In this document: piece by piece, positions 1 through 11,700 of the stretch | How the letters are laid out: each line of letters starts with the position of its first letter | Position numbering within the stretch: the stretch's first letter is position 1 | Assembly (NCBI RefSeq): GCF_037893015.1 | Contig: NC_133658.1 | Span: 173,061,579 to 173,125,578 of the forward strand | Direction: 5' to 3' | DNA length: 64,000 nt | From: Macrotis lagotis | Taxonomy: Eukaryota; Chordata; Mammalia; Peramelemorphia; Peramelidae | Notes under the pieces: model-generated | What the model saw: only the letters and a program-made list of their open reading frames with translations | Database searches by the model: none | Told to the model about the DNA's origin: nothing | Made by a program: the position numbers and the translations under genes

Positions 1-794
1 GACAAGGGTCTTGAGCTGAGAGAACACAGTAGAGTTGAACCGGTTCACCAAGGGAAAAGGAGAGTGTACCCAGTGCACTGGGAAAAAATTAAGGGTCAGA
101 GGGACTGGACATCATAGTAAAGATGAAGATCTTGGGAGTTATAAAGCAGGAGAGGTGGAATGAAAGAGATTATGATCAGGTAAGGAATTTTAGTTCATGA
201 ATATGGATGTAGAATTCTTGTGGGTGATGATGGTAAGATCAAGAGTATGATTTTCTCTGTATATGGCTGGGGTTGGGTGGCATTCCATAGAAATAGGAAA
301 TGAATAAATTGAGGAACTGGGAAGGTGGTGTTTGGGGGGATGGGGGAAGGGAATATTAACATAGTCCCCTAGGAGGAAAAACTGATCCAGAAAATGAACT
401 CATTGAGGGAGGAGAGTCTTAGAGGTTGTAAATAACAGCTACCAGAATCTTGATTGGGTGATAAATATGAATTGAATGTAAAGAAAATGGAGACTAGTAA
501 AGTACTTCTGGTGGAAGGAAAGCCTAAAGTGGCCATGGTGAGCAAGAAATAATCAAAATGTGCCTGAGACTACAGAGTTGAGTGTAAGGGTGATCAGAAC
601 TGTAATGGGCAGCCAGGGAAGCTGTGCCATCAATAGATATCAGTATACAAGACAGAGTAAGAGAGGAAAAAAGATCCAAGATGAAATCTAACTTGTTACC
701 TTTATACTCCAGAGAGGTGGGGAGAGGGGGAGTGTTCAGAATGTGAGCAATCAGTGAAAGGAGGTTCATCATCATTAGGATGGAATGGGTTATT
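1..794 (-). repeat. Degenerate L2-type LINE fragment
   Basis: No gene is seen here. The reverse complement of about 120-300 resembles 45555-45700, where a second L2 copy reads in the plus direction: both have a stretch around 'atcttaccatca' followed by a C/T-rich run ending in 'cttataac'. That places this segment in the endonuclease-to-RT linker of an L2-like ORF2. No reading frame survives. Family assignment rests on this internal similarity and on recall of L2 sequence; the boundaries are approximate. Confidence 0.5.
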
Positions 795-1085
795 TTGTCC
801 TTCATTCTCAAAGACCATGACTTCAGGTTGGTGATGCCATAAGCTAATGAACTGGATTTAAGAGAGGGGGTGCTGTGCTAATTCACCAGCCTCACTTTCT
901 TCTCCAGCGCCATCGGTGGTCCAGTGGCCAGATATGGATCAGAATGACTGGAGATCAGCAATCAGGTTAAGGGACTTGCCCAAGGTCACATAGCTAGTTA
1001 AGAGTCATGTCTGAGGCTGGATTTGAACTCTTGTCCTTCTGATTCCAAGGCCAGTGTCCTATCCACTGCACCACCCGGTTGCCTG
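795..1085 (-). repeat. tRNA-derived SINE with RTE-type 3' tail
   Basis: Read on the minus strand, the tRNA-like head (complement of 'tatccactgcaccacc') is followed by a core ('aaggtcacatagctag' on the plus strand). The tail is the complement of 'gtccttcattctcaaagacc'. The same tail ends the RTE LINE near 37190-37228, so RTE machinery probably mobilised it. A second copy lies at 24745-25015. The copy is moderately diverged and looks full length. Confidence 0.75.
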
Positions 1086-1300
1086 ATAGAATAGGTATGA
1101 CCAGTTGGAAGTAGGTTAATAATTGAGGAATGAATTTGGGTATTTTATCATTGTCCACAGGACTTTGGCCCAGGGTAGAATTGTCACAGGTAGCTGTGTA
1201 TGGCTGGAAAGTGGTAAGAGTACCCTGGCAGGGCAAGGTAGCCAACAGGTAGTCAGAAAGGGTCCCTAAAGTCCAATGGAGTGGTAAAGATATCTAAGGT
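1086..1300. other. Unassigned intergenic sequence
   Basis: Short stretch between two SINEs. I see no gene, repeat or structured element I can name. Confidence 0.4.
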
Positions 1301-1467
1301 TGTTTTTTTTTGGGGGGGGGTTAGGTTTTTGCAAGGCAAATGGGATTAAGTGGCTTGCCCAAGGCCACACAGCTAGGTAATTATTAAGTGTCTGAGACCG
1401 GATTTGAACCCAGGTACTCCTGACTCCAGGACAAGTGCTTTATCCACTGCGCCACCTAACCACCCCC
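1301..1467 (-). repeat. Marsupial tRNA-derived SINE (WSINE1-like)
   Basis: Minus-strand copy. The plus strand shows the poly(T) end at 1302-1311, 'aaggccacacagctagg', and the tRNA-like head ending in 'gccacctaaccacccc'. It lies downstream of SNRPB2, outside the gene. Confidence 0.85.
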
Positions 1468-1595
1468 TATCTAAGTAAGTTTTAAAGGAAACTTATCTTT
1501 CCTGAAGAAGGTATTTTAATATTAGGCTTAAATTATAAGATTTCTAAATGCTGGACTGGGGTAGAAATTAAAGGTAATTAAAAAACAAAAGGAAT

Positions 1596-1738
1596 TTTAT
1601 TTATTTTTAGGTTTTTGCAAGGCAAATGGAGTTAAGTGACTTGCCCAAGACCACACAGCTAGGTAATTAGCACATTTAAACTCAGGTCCTCCTGACTCCA
1701 GGGCCAGTGCTCTATCCACTGTGCCACCCAGCCACCTC
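1596..1738 (-). repeat. Marsupial tRNA-derived SINE (WSINE1-like)
   Basis: Second minus-strand copy about 130 bp from the previous one, with an internal deletion around the 'ctaggtaattagcac' segment compared with the usual 'ctaggtaattattaagtg'. Confidence 0.8.
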
Positions 1739-2144
1739 ACAAAAGGTATTAATTTTAAATGTTTAAATAGTTTGAAAAAACCTATACTCATATTATTTAG
1801 GTGTAACTCTAAGACTACCATTAGATGAGATCTCTTTTAGTCTTAAGTATTCAAGAATTTTGAAGTCATTACTCTTAACTCATCTAACCTGCCAAAAGGT
1901 ACAAAATAGTTACTTTCTAACTATCTTTTTCTTTTATTCTCTTGATCATTTTGTACTACCACTGAAAAAAGAAAATAGCTATTCATTAATTTCCTCTCTC
2001 AAATACATCTTCAATTTTTATGGGTCATTACAAAAATAAATGTGATTGAGAAAGCACAATTAAGACATGGCCACAGACAAAGTTACAATTTAGAACAGAT
2101 AAAGGGGGAAATGTGCCTCACTCCAAAAAAAAAGCATAACAATA
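1739..2144. other. Immediate 3' flank of SNRPB2
   Basis: AT-rich sequence between the inferred SNRPB2 cleavage site and the SINE. No gene and no recognised repeat. Confidence 0.5.
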
Positions 2145-2531
2145 CATATTGAATACAAGAAAGTTTTAATTGTACAAAATGTCTCTCGCATGTTGTGGTA
2201 CCCCAAATTTGTAAGGAACACTGGAGAATCTCAGTTCAAAAAGTTTACCCAGAATGTTTTACTACTTTTAGTACTGCCCTCAGAAAGCTCTTCAAAATTT
2301 CTGAATTGTATCTTTTGAAAACAAAGGACAGGAGCCATAAATAAAAAGTCATTTAAAGAAAGTCCAAAAAGCTATTTCTTGGCATATGTAATCTTCATGG
2401 CATGGGATGGTGTGATCTTAAATCCTTGTAAGGCATCTCTGGCAGCACCAGCCTGTCCATCATTTTCAAACTCCACAAAAGCAATGTCATGTCTCCCAGG
2501 TACCAATCTTACTTCTTTGAAACCAGGAAAC
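2145..2531 (-). other. SNRPB2: SNRPB2 exon 7 (last coding exon and 3' UTR)
   Basis: The acceptor AAAG precedes 2531. Coding runs 2531-2372 (160 nt) and encodes the C-terminal half of RRM2, from the FPGF segment through HDIAFVEF to ITYAKK and a TAG stop at 2374-2372. The 3' UTR is about 225 nt. The 3' end is inferred from the ATTAAA at 2165-2170, so only the coding part is certain. Confidence 0.9.
2165..2170 (-). terminator. SNRPB2: SNRPB2 poly(A) signal (ATTAAA)
   Basis: The plus strand reads 'tttaat', so the minus strand is ATTAAA, the commonest variant signal. It lies about 200 nt past the stop codon. A T/G-rich stretch follows at about 2120-2150, consistent with cleavage near 2145-2150. 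No AATAAA is closer to the stop. Confidence 0.65.
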
Positions 2532-2709
2532 CTTTAATTAAAAAGGAGAGGGAGGAGGGAATGAGTAATGCATCTGATATCAATTATAAAAGAAACTGAT
2601 TGCAAACAACCCCACCCAACCACAGATACACAAAAGGTTCGGTGTATCTGCTCCTGAAAGGCAGTACTCCAAACCAAAAATGAGTTTAAAAAATCAGTAC
2701 TATTAAAAG

Positions 2710-2761
<52 letters not shown>

Positions 2762-5700
2762 ACATATATATTTTATGCATATATAGACACACATACACAA
2801 TATGTATATTAAGCTTTATCAAAGCTTTGTCTCATGTTTTACTTATGTATATTGAGTTCAACAATAGAACAAATCAGAGAACTAGCAAAAAAAATTATTC
2901 TGTAATGAACAGATAGATTAAAATCATGAAATTAAAATTTGCTCCATCAGGAGTTTTCATTAGAAGCAAAGATTCATTTATTTTTTAAAAAAGACAACAA
3001 CAAAACAAACTTACTGATTAAACAGCATAGATAACATCATTTCATTAGTCTCTTCTGGCAAGTTATTTAGGAATAAAATATAATTCGGTGGGTAGTCAGG
3101 CACCTATGAAAAACACAAAATAAATTTAGTTTGCAAGGAAAGGAACTAGTTGCAATCTATGTTCTTATCTTGAATCAATTAACTTCAAAGAGTCTAACAG
3201 AGTATTAGAATTTAGAGAAGAAAATATAAATAGTTCAAAAATTAACATTACTGGGCAGCAGATTTGGTTGTACAGAAAACATTCTAATTCCCAAAACTTT
3301 CTTCATTAATAAAGAGAAAAATAATATTCTTCCCAATATAATGAAAAGAACTGAGAGTCCTGAAGAAAGGAAAACTTTGGAGAGAAAACAGACAGCTTCT
3401 TTAATCATTATCTAATTGAAGGAGAAGGTAGAGATAGAGGAAGAAGGGAGAAGAGTTTCCTCTACTAGAGAGAATTCTATCCTTTAGAAACTATTTCCCA
3501 TAAATATAGGGGATATCCCAGAGAAAACTAAAGAATCAAAGGGATCTTCAAAGTTATCTAGACCAAATTCTGCCTGAACACTCCTCCCTTAATAGCATTT
3601 CTCTCTTTTAATTAGAAATCTTTAGTGATGGAGAACCTACTATTTCCCAACAGTGGCCCCCATTCTTATTTGTATTTAATATCATTGTTCTAGATCATAG
3701 ACTTATGATCCCAAGATTTGACTTATGCTCTAAAGGTACTTATAATCTAATCTTCCTGATTCTGACTTCAACTAGACCTGTGAAATACTCTACATTAGTT
3801 TTTTTCCCCTTAAAAAGGAAAAGTACTCTTTTCTTTCAGAAATTTTTTTTGTTTCTTTTTTTAGTTTTTGCAAGGCAATGGGGTTAAGTGGCTTGCCCAA
3901 GGCCACACAGCTAGGTAATTATTAAGTGTCTGAGGCCGGATTTGAACTCAGGTACTCCTGACTCCAAGGCCAGTGCTCTATCCACTGCGCCACCTAGCCA
4001 CCCCCCCCAGAAGTGTCATTCTTTTGGGGCAACTTGCTATGTTTGAAAAACTTTTGCCACTCGTGATAAGGAATCTTTCATTTTCATAGAATTTATCTTG
4101 GGAAAGTTTTTTTTTTTGAAAGGGTTTTTATAAAGAAAAACTTACCTGAGGATTTGGGGTTGAATTTCCTTGGGTGTTAGCTGAATTTGGTGTAGCCTAA
4201 GAGAAGAAATATATTTAAGATTGCAATTTCTCAACATGACAAACAGCAGGAGTCAGATTTATAATTACTGAAGTACTGTAACAGCTTCAAGAAGCTATTA
4301 TACTTGTGTTCCATTAAGAATACAACTTTTGATAACAGATCTAAAACACATAGGGATAATTTCTTTTTTTAATGAACAAAAAAGTATGGTTCCTATTTTG
4401 AAAAATGAAACTTGTAAAGTTTTAAATGTTCCAACCAAAATTTGCAATTTTATTTTCTATCAAAGGAGCAACCTTGACATAAAAGACAGACATTTCCAGA
4501 AATATCCACCTGGATATGACCAAGGGAAAAAAACTGCATCCAATGAAATTTATTTCAAAAAGATATTCAATAGTTGTTTTCAGGGTGATAATCTGAATTT
4601 TTGCTACATTAAATTTCCCACTAAAGTTACTCAAAGCATTCACAGAAAAGGGTCTTGCCTGAAGTAGTTTGTTTTTGGGGGGTTTTTTTGGCAAGGCAAA
4701 TGGGGTTAAGTGGCTTGCCCAAGGCCACACATCTAGGTAATTATTAAGTGTCTGAGGCTGGATCTGAACTCAGGTACTCCTGACTCCAGAGTCAGCCCCA
4801 AGTAGTTCTTCTTAATAACAAAAAGACCAGAATTTAAGAATACTTTAAAGGACAAAGCTGCTTGACACATTTTCTTTTACAGCCTTTAGAATGCCAAAAA
4901 AAAAAAAAAAAAGGAGTGAAAAATCTTTGTTTCAAAGTAAAATTGTATTTTCATGTGAATTTGTGTTCTTGCTCTTTCTGGTTTATATCCATCACAACAT
5001 AATGGGAATCAAAAGATTTAAGATGACAGTCACTCAACTTGTGAGTTGGCAATATATATTTAAAACCAACGAAATCAAATGTTATGCAAATAATTTGGTT
5101 GACCCAATTTCAAGGTCAATATCTATGAAGTTGATTAGCATACCTATTTTTGAATCTTTTACTTGCTGTGACACAAGTTTTATTGAATTTTCAGAATTTC
5201 AACACTTCAACATTAACAATAAACCTAAAAAAAAATCTTCTAGCACACAATATATAAATCCTCTGAGGTAAAAGTGCTAACAAAAAATAAATAACTGCAA
5301 TCTCTACATGAAAGACGATTATTCTTACAAATTTTTAAATGCATTTTTCTGCTTACCTGACCAGGCTTTTTGTTTGCAGCATTAGCAGTTTGCTCCAGAG
5401 ATTTTGCCTTTTTCTTTTCTTTTTTCTTTTCTTTATCAGCAAAAGTGCCACGCATTTTAGAGATTACATCAGAATCTGTTTTTGCATACTGAATTCGCTG
5501 TTTTAATTTTTTAAAAAAGATTGAGTCTGTTATTTTAAATGTCAAATATTTCAGACTTCTTTACTTAAATAAAATTTTGCATGTGCATTTAAACAGATTT
5601 CTAAGAAAACCTGTATCACAATTAGAAATTTTTTTCTTGCCAGACAGAAGTGTCATTATTGTTCACCATTTAAAAGTTATGTTTTAGGTTTGTATCAAAT

Positions 5701-8700
5701 AAACTCATAGTACAAGTATACTAAAAAAATAAAACTATAGTATAATCAATCAGTAAGTATTTGTTAAATGCCAAAAAGATGATCTTGGATTATCTGTACA
5801 ACTTCCCTTTATGTATAAATAGCTCCTCATAGTCTTTTTAGACATCTCTTTAGACAAAGCATGGAAAATGACAAAAGGTTAGAGATATATTTCTGTTGTG
5901 AGCCATTTAGTTCACATAAGCAAATTGTTTGCTTTTAGATATCTTTATGGCATTTAAGTATACTTTACTAAAATAAAATTCTTATCTTTTCCCCAAACCC
6001 TCTCCACTTTCTCCTTATTAGAAGGCATACCAATCTTCTCAGTCACCTAGGCTTATAATGTCAGCATCATTTTCAATTCAATCATCAATTCAATTCCTAG
6101 AACTTGCCCCACATATCAAATCCATGGCTAAATCTTGTTTGTTCCTTCACAGCACCTATTCTACCCATACAGCCACAGCCCTAGTTCAAGTCACTATCAT
6201 ATCTTACATGGACTACTTCAGTCTAATCTCTCCTTATCTTAAATCTTTCCCTTCTCTATTCTGTTTTCTCCTCAACAGCCAAGGTGATTTTTTTTTTAAA
6301 GTACAAGTTTAATTTTCAGTCTTTCACTCAAAGAGCTTCAGTGTTTCCTATGACCCCCAAGATCAAATTTAAATTTCTCTTTCTGGCATTAAAGCTCTTC
6401 ATATTCTGACCTTCCTGATTTCCAAGGTTTTTTAAAGCAGTTCTTCCCTCCACTTTTATGTTCCAGATATACTGACTCAAAATTCCCAGAAAAGGACATG
6501 CAATGTGCCATGCCCATGCATCAACAATGGCTGACCCCAATGTCTCTAGAATGCTGTTACTTTTTTTCACAGGATTCTTGGCTTCTTTCAGGACTTAACT
6601 CAAGAAGTTTTTTTCTTGTGCTACCAGTTACTAAATAATTTTTTTCCCATTTTGGATTACTTTTACTTATTCTATATGTATCTTGTATGTACCTATGTAC
6701 TGATGTGCTGTTTCCCCCAAGAGAATCGATGTTTCTCATGAGCAAAAGCAGTTTTTTGCCTTTTTTTCATTTCAGTAAACACTTAATAAGTGTTTATTGA
6801 CTGCTAACATTAACAATATTAACCAAATCATTTAGATGCACAGAGAATACAGATGTCCATTTGTAGTTGGGTTATTTCAATCATATTCAACTCTTTGTAT
6901 CGCCCCCCCCTTTTGAGGTTTTCTTGGCAAAGATAATGGAGTGATTTGTGTCATTTACTTCTCCAGCTCATTTTACAGATGAGAAAACTGAGGTAAATGT
7001 CTGAGACTTAATTTGATCTCACAAAGATATCCACACTACCATCTAGTTCCCCCCCCCAAGCTGACTCCTTTATTTACAAACTAATGTACTCCCATTTTAA
7101 AGTGGCACACTTTCTAGTTGATAGTGATCTTTCTTGACTATAAATAAAATAAGTAAAATAAGACTTGCCTATTTAAAAGCAAAGAATTCTGTCCTGGTCT
7201 GAGAAAAGCTGATAAGAAATTTAAATAAACATAGCATTGTAGAAATAAGAGTAGAAGACAAAGATGATGTCCAAATAACATGTTTTCTTTTTTCATACCA
7301 CTGCAATATCTTGGGGGGGGGGGGGAGAATCTATGGATTAGTTAAGGATGACTTAGGAAAAGATCTAAGAAAGACTGTCAACTAGACTTTGCCATTACAG
7401 ATTCTCTTAGGCTACAATCTGAATCAAGGTCCCTAAATGATTTTAAGTGAGAACTTTCTATGTATTTATCCTTTATCCTCCCCCAAGTATTTAATAAAAT
7501 TAACATTTATATAGTGTGTACTATATGCCAGGCCCCGTGCTAATAGGCACCGTTCAAATATAATCTCATCTGATCCATACAACAACCTTAGCAGGCAGAT
7601 GGGAGTATTATTACTATTTTACTGAGACTAAGCAGCTGACTTGCCCAGGGTCACACAGCTACTCTCTGGGACCATTCTTAAACTCGGGATTTCTTTATTC
7701 CAAGCCTGCTGCTCTCTCTATTGCACTTCAAAGCTTACAATTCATAATATTTATCCCTATTTCCAGAACAGAATGTGATTAAGTATTCTAGACACTATTA
7801 TCTTCTCTGCATATTTGTATCAGAAGAATGCAACACAGATAAATTGGCTATTTCTCCTCACTAAAGATTACTGACTACATTAAGAATCATAAAATCTTAG
7901 CATTAGAAGGAATCAAATCATTTAGTTCCCTCTTCCTTCTACAAATTAATAAACTGAGGCCAAGAGAGACCCACCCAAGATCAATGATCGAGGCAGGGGC
8001 AGAGTCATGTCTAGAACCATGTCTCCTATTCTACAAAAGGAGTAGTGGGAAGTGGTTAAGTTAAAGTGACCCACAGAAAATGCTTTAAGAGTCTCAGTTG
8101 AAGGACCTGGAGATATTTAGTCTAGAGAAGTGAGATGGGGTAGGGATAATGGAGGGGCATATCAAAAAAGATATGATAACTACCTTCAAGAATTTAAAGC
8201 TTTATCATATGGAAAAAATCATACTTATTTTCCCTGGCATTAGCAGGCAGAGTTAGGAATAATGGGCAACAGAAGCTTCTAAGGGGCAGAACAAATAATC
8301 TGACAATGATAAATTTTAAAGCATATAGAATGGGTTGCTTCAGGAGACAGCTGTGCTCCCCTGAACAAAAGGAAAAAGAAAGCTAGATGCTAATTGGGTC
8401 TCTTGTGGAAAAAATTTCTACTCATAGTTTGGACTAGGTGGCTTCTGAAATCCCTCCTCATTCTGAGATCCTGAGGCAAACATAATATAGGTCAAATAGT
8501 AAGGTATGGAGGAGAGAAAGCAAAGACCTAAAAAGCTCTGGGAAATTTTGAAAAAAGGAGATCTTTCAAGCATATAGCTTAATAGCCAGAAGTTCCTCAT
8601 GGACTGTAGTGAAAACAGTCTTTAAGTCTGTCATTTGTAGTAACAAGTAGCATAAATAATGTTCTTGTTTTATCAATTTCCAAGAAATGCACAAATGGGA

Positions 8701-11700
8701 TGATTCTGGTAGGAATGAATTAGAATAATTGACCATTATGTCAGTCACAAAACAGATTTAGAACTGGACTGATAGGATTCTTATCTAAGTCCAACTCTGC
8801 CATTTTGTAGACTAGAAAAAAATGGAGAGGAATGAGAAGTTTAAGTGATTTAGCCAAAGTTCCCCAGGCATCTGAAGGCAGAACCATGATGTGAATTATT
8901 ACCTTCTGCTACCAGAACCAATACAGAGGGCTTTAACCCTGTTCATTCTTATTTGCCCATATACAACTTTGCTTCACAACATCATCTCTCCAAGCCATTC
9001 TCTTTTTTCTATTCTCCCAGATCCCACTTTACTTAGGGTCTCATTCCCTCTTAGCCAGAAGATTGCTATAGCTTTCTCCTCAGTCTTCCTGCCTCAAGGC
9101 TGCAGATTTGGCTGTTGTCACCTCCTCCCCTACTCAAATTCCACTGGCTCCTCCCTATATAAGTTCTTCTAGTTTCTTCCTATTTGATAATTGCTCCCTT
9201 CTATGCACTCTATGGTTCAGTCATTCTGGTCTTGGAGTTCCCCACAAGCCACAAGTTTCCCTTTTCTATCTTTGTGCCTCTGCAATTGCTCTTCCCTATG
9301 TATAGAATAGGCTTCCTTTAACCTCCACCTATTGGAATACATAATTCCTTCAAAATTCAGCTTAAACATTACCACCTATAGGAGTATTTCTCTGTCCTCA
9401 AACTATCTATCACCCAAGTTTCTTCTCTAAGATTACCTTGAATCTACTTTGTATATAGCTCAAATTGTTAGAACATCAGCTTCTTAAGAATGACAGCATA
9501 TCACTTTTCTTTGTATTTCCAGGACTAGGCAGAGCCTAGCACACAGTATCACTCAGTAACTGTTGACTGACTTTACTCAAACTAGACACTTGCTTCCCCA
9601 AAGCTGAACTATTACTGTTTCTGATCCTGGGGGTTCCAAGCACAAGGAGAGAATTCCCTTTGATGTCAGCTCTACAGTTCTGCTAAGTTAGATCTCATCT
9701 CTAGGCTTCAGCCTCCTCCTCTGCCAAATAAGCAATTTTCTTTAGATAAGTAACTTGAGATCCACAAACATGCTTTTAAAACATTTTGATAATTTTGATT
9801 TAATGTAATTTCTTTTGTAATCCTATATTTTATTTTACTCATTTGAAAGGAGTCAAGAGGTTTCATCAAATAGCCAAAGTATCCATGATACAAAAAGGTT
9901 CAGAATCCCTGATATCTTCAGTTAAAAAAATCTTTGATCCTATCATTCTCTCATCCACAGGGAAATCATTAGAAGAATTATCTAAAACTGTGCTAAGATG
10001 ACTGACTCAGAGAAACAAGACCCTCACACAAGCCTATTAAAAAAAAAGGAGACTTCAGGCATTATCCCATTCTTTTTGGAAAAAGAACAATTTATCTGGT
10101 TGTAAAATTGCTTTATAAAAGTTATTAATCTTTGCTCTTAAAGCAATCTGAAGAGTTCAATTATTTTCCCAATTAACTAAACTAATTTGAGAAAAACAGT
10201 AGTTAGTAGTGACTGTTTTCTTCAGGGAAAATTAAATCACAAACTATCCTCTAAAATCATGCTTCAAGCATAAAGGTTTCAATCTCAAACAAAGATAATT
10301 CCATGGGGTGGCTAGGTGGCGCAGTGAATAGAGGACAGGCCTAGGAGTCAGGAGTGCCTGGGTTCAAATCCAACCTCAGACACTTAATAATTACCTAGCT
10401 GTGTGGCCTTGGGCAAGCCACTTAACCCCATTGCCTTGAAAAATCTAAAAAAAAAAATGTAAATTTATACTAACAATTTTAAGATCATAGGATAGTAGAT
10501 TGATTTGGAGTTGAAAGACACCTTAGAGGATGGTCTTCTAGTCCTACATTCTCATTCTGAAGATGGGGAATTGAGGCAATAAAGAAGAGATAAGTAAATT
10601 GTTCAATCATACAGCTAAAACGTGTGTGGAGTTGGCATTCATTCCCAGATCTAGCACTCTCAACTAGTATATTAAGCTGCCTCTTCATTTAAAAAAGAAA
10701 AAGAAAAAAAGATACAGAAACTACTGGCTAAAAAAACTTACCATTGGTTTACCATAAAATGGAAAGCCTTGTAACTGTCTCAAAGCATTAGTAGATGAAC
10801 CAAGTTCTTTAAATATAACAAATGCTTGTCCTCTCATCTTCATAGTTTTTAAAGCCACAATATCCACTACATGGCCAAACTGAGAAAATAGTGCATACAG
10901 TGATCTCTTCAGTTCTGTGAAAAATTAGCAAGAGAAACAAAAACAAGTTAACTATTAATGAAAAAAAAGTATGTTGCAAAAAGCTAACAACATTACATAT
11001 ACCTTGAGCTATTCCCATCCTCTATTCCAGGAAAAATAAAGGTTTAACGAGCTTTTGCTTGTTTTTGGCTACACCTCCAATTGAGACTCTCCTAGAGGAG
11101 CCACTCTAATTGATGAAACAATATAAAGATTTTGAAAGACAGAAATAAATTCAGTCTCTCTCCACTTTTAAGCTTCAAATAGTGACAGCAGGAGGCAAGT
11201 TGTCCTTGAAATTCAATCTTTGATTTGATGCATCTCTCACTACCAGAGGCAGGATTCTATGGGTATGTAATACTCCACATATTGTCATATATAACTGAAG
11301 TGTTGTTTTCTTTTCTTTTAAAATCTTTGTTATTTATAGTAGACAACCGGATAGGTGAGAGGGGTAACCAATATGTTCCTAAATGAAAGTAATATGGAAT
11401 TGTCAAATGACCCAAACTAATAGTTCAAGCATAAGAATAAGTAGTGGAGGTAAAAGGGAAAAATAGTTTAAAGAAACTTTTTATAGTTTGGTATTTACAA
11501 ACAAGTGATTTTGTGATTTTATGAAAAAAAGTTTGAGAAAACATAGGTAATTTTGCTCATATCAAACTATACACCTCATTAAGGATTAACAGAAAAAAAG
11601 CATAGAATATAAGGACCTAATTATAAATTCTAAGCAAATAAAACACTTTTGAAGTGAGGTCATTTTGCAGGGTCCTCAGGAAAGAGTAAACATCTATAGA

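Larger units (their letters stand above)
3104..4145 (-). other. SNRPB2: SNRPB2 intron 5
   Basis: A 1042-bp intron. It contains an L3/CR1-like piece near 3520-3680 and a SINE at 3843-4008; the remainder is unassigned AT-rich sequence. Confidence 0.85.
5498..10741 (-). other. SNRPB2: SNRPB2 intron 3 (largest, 5.2 kb)
   Basis: The longest intron. It contains, in coordinate order, an L2 fragment, an RTE/BovB-like tail fragment, a MIR, L3/CR1 pieces in both orientations, an L2 3' end, a young SINE and another L3-like piece. About 5500-6000 and 9576-10300 hold nothing I recognise. Confidence 0.85.
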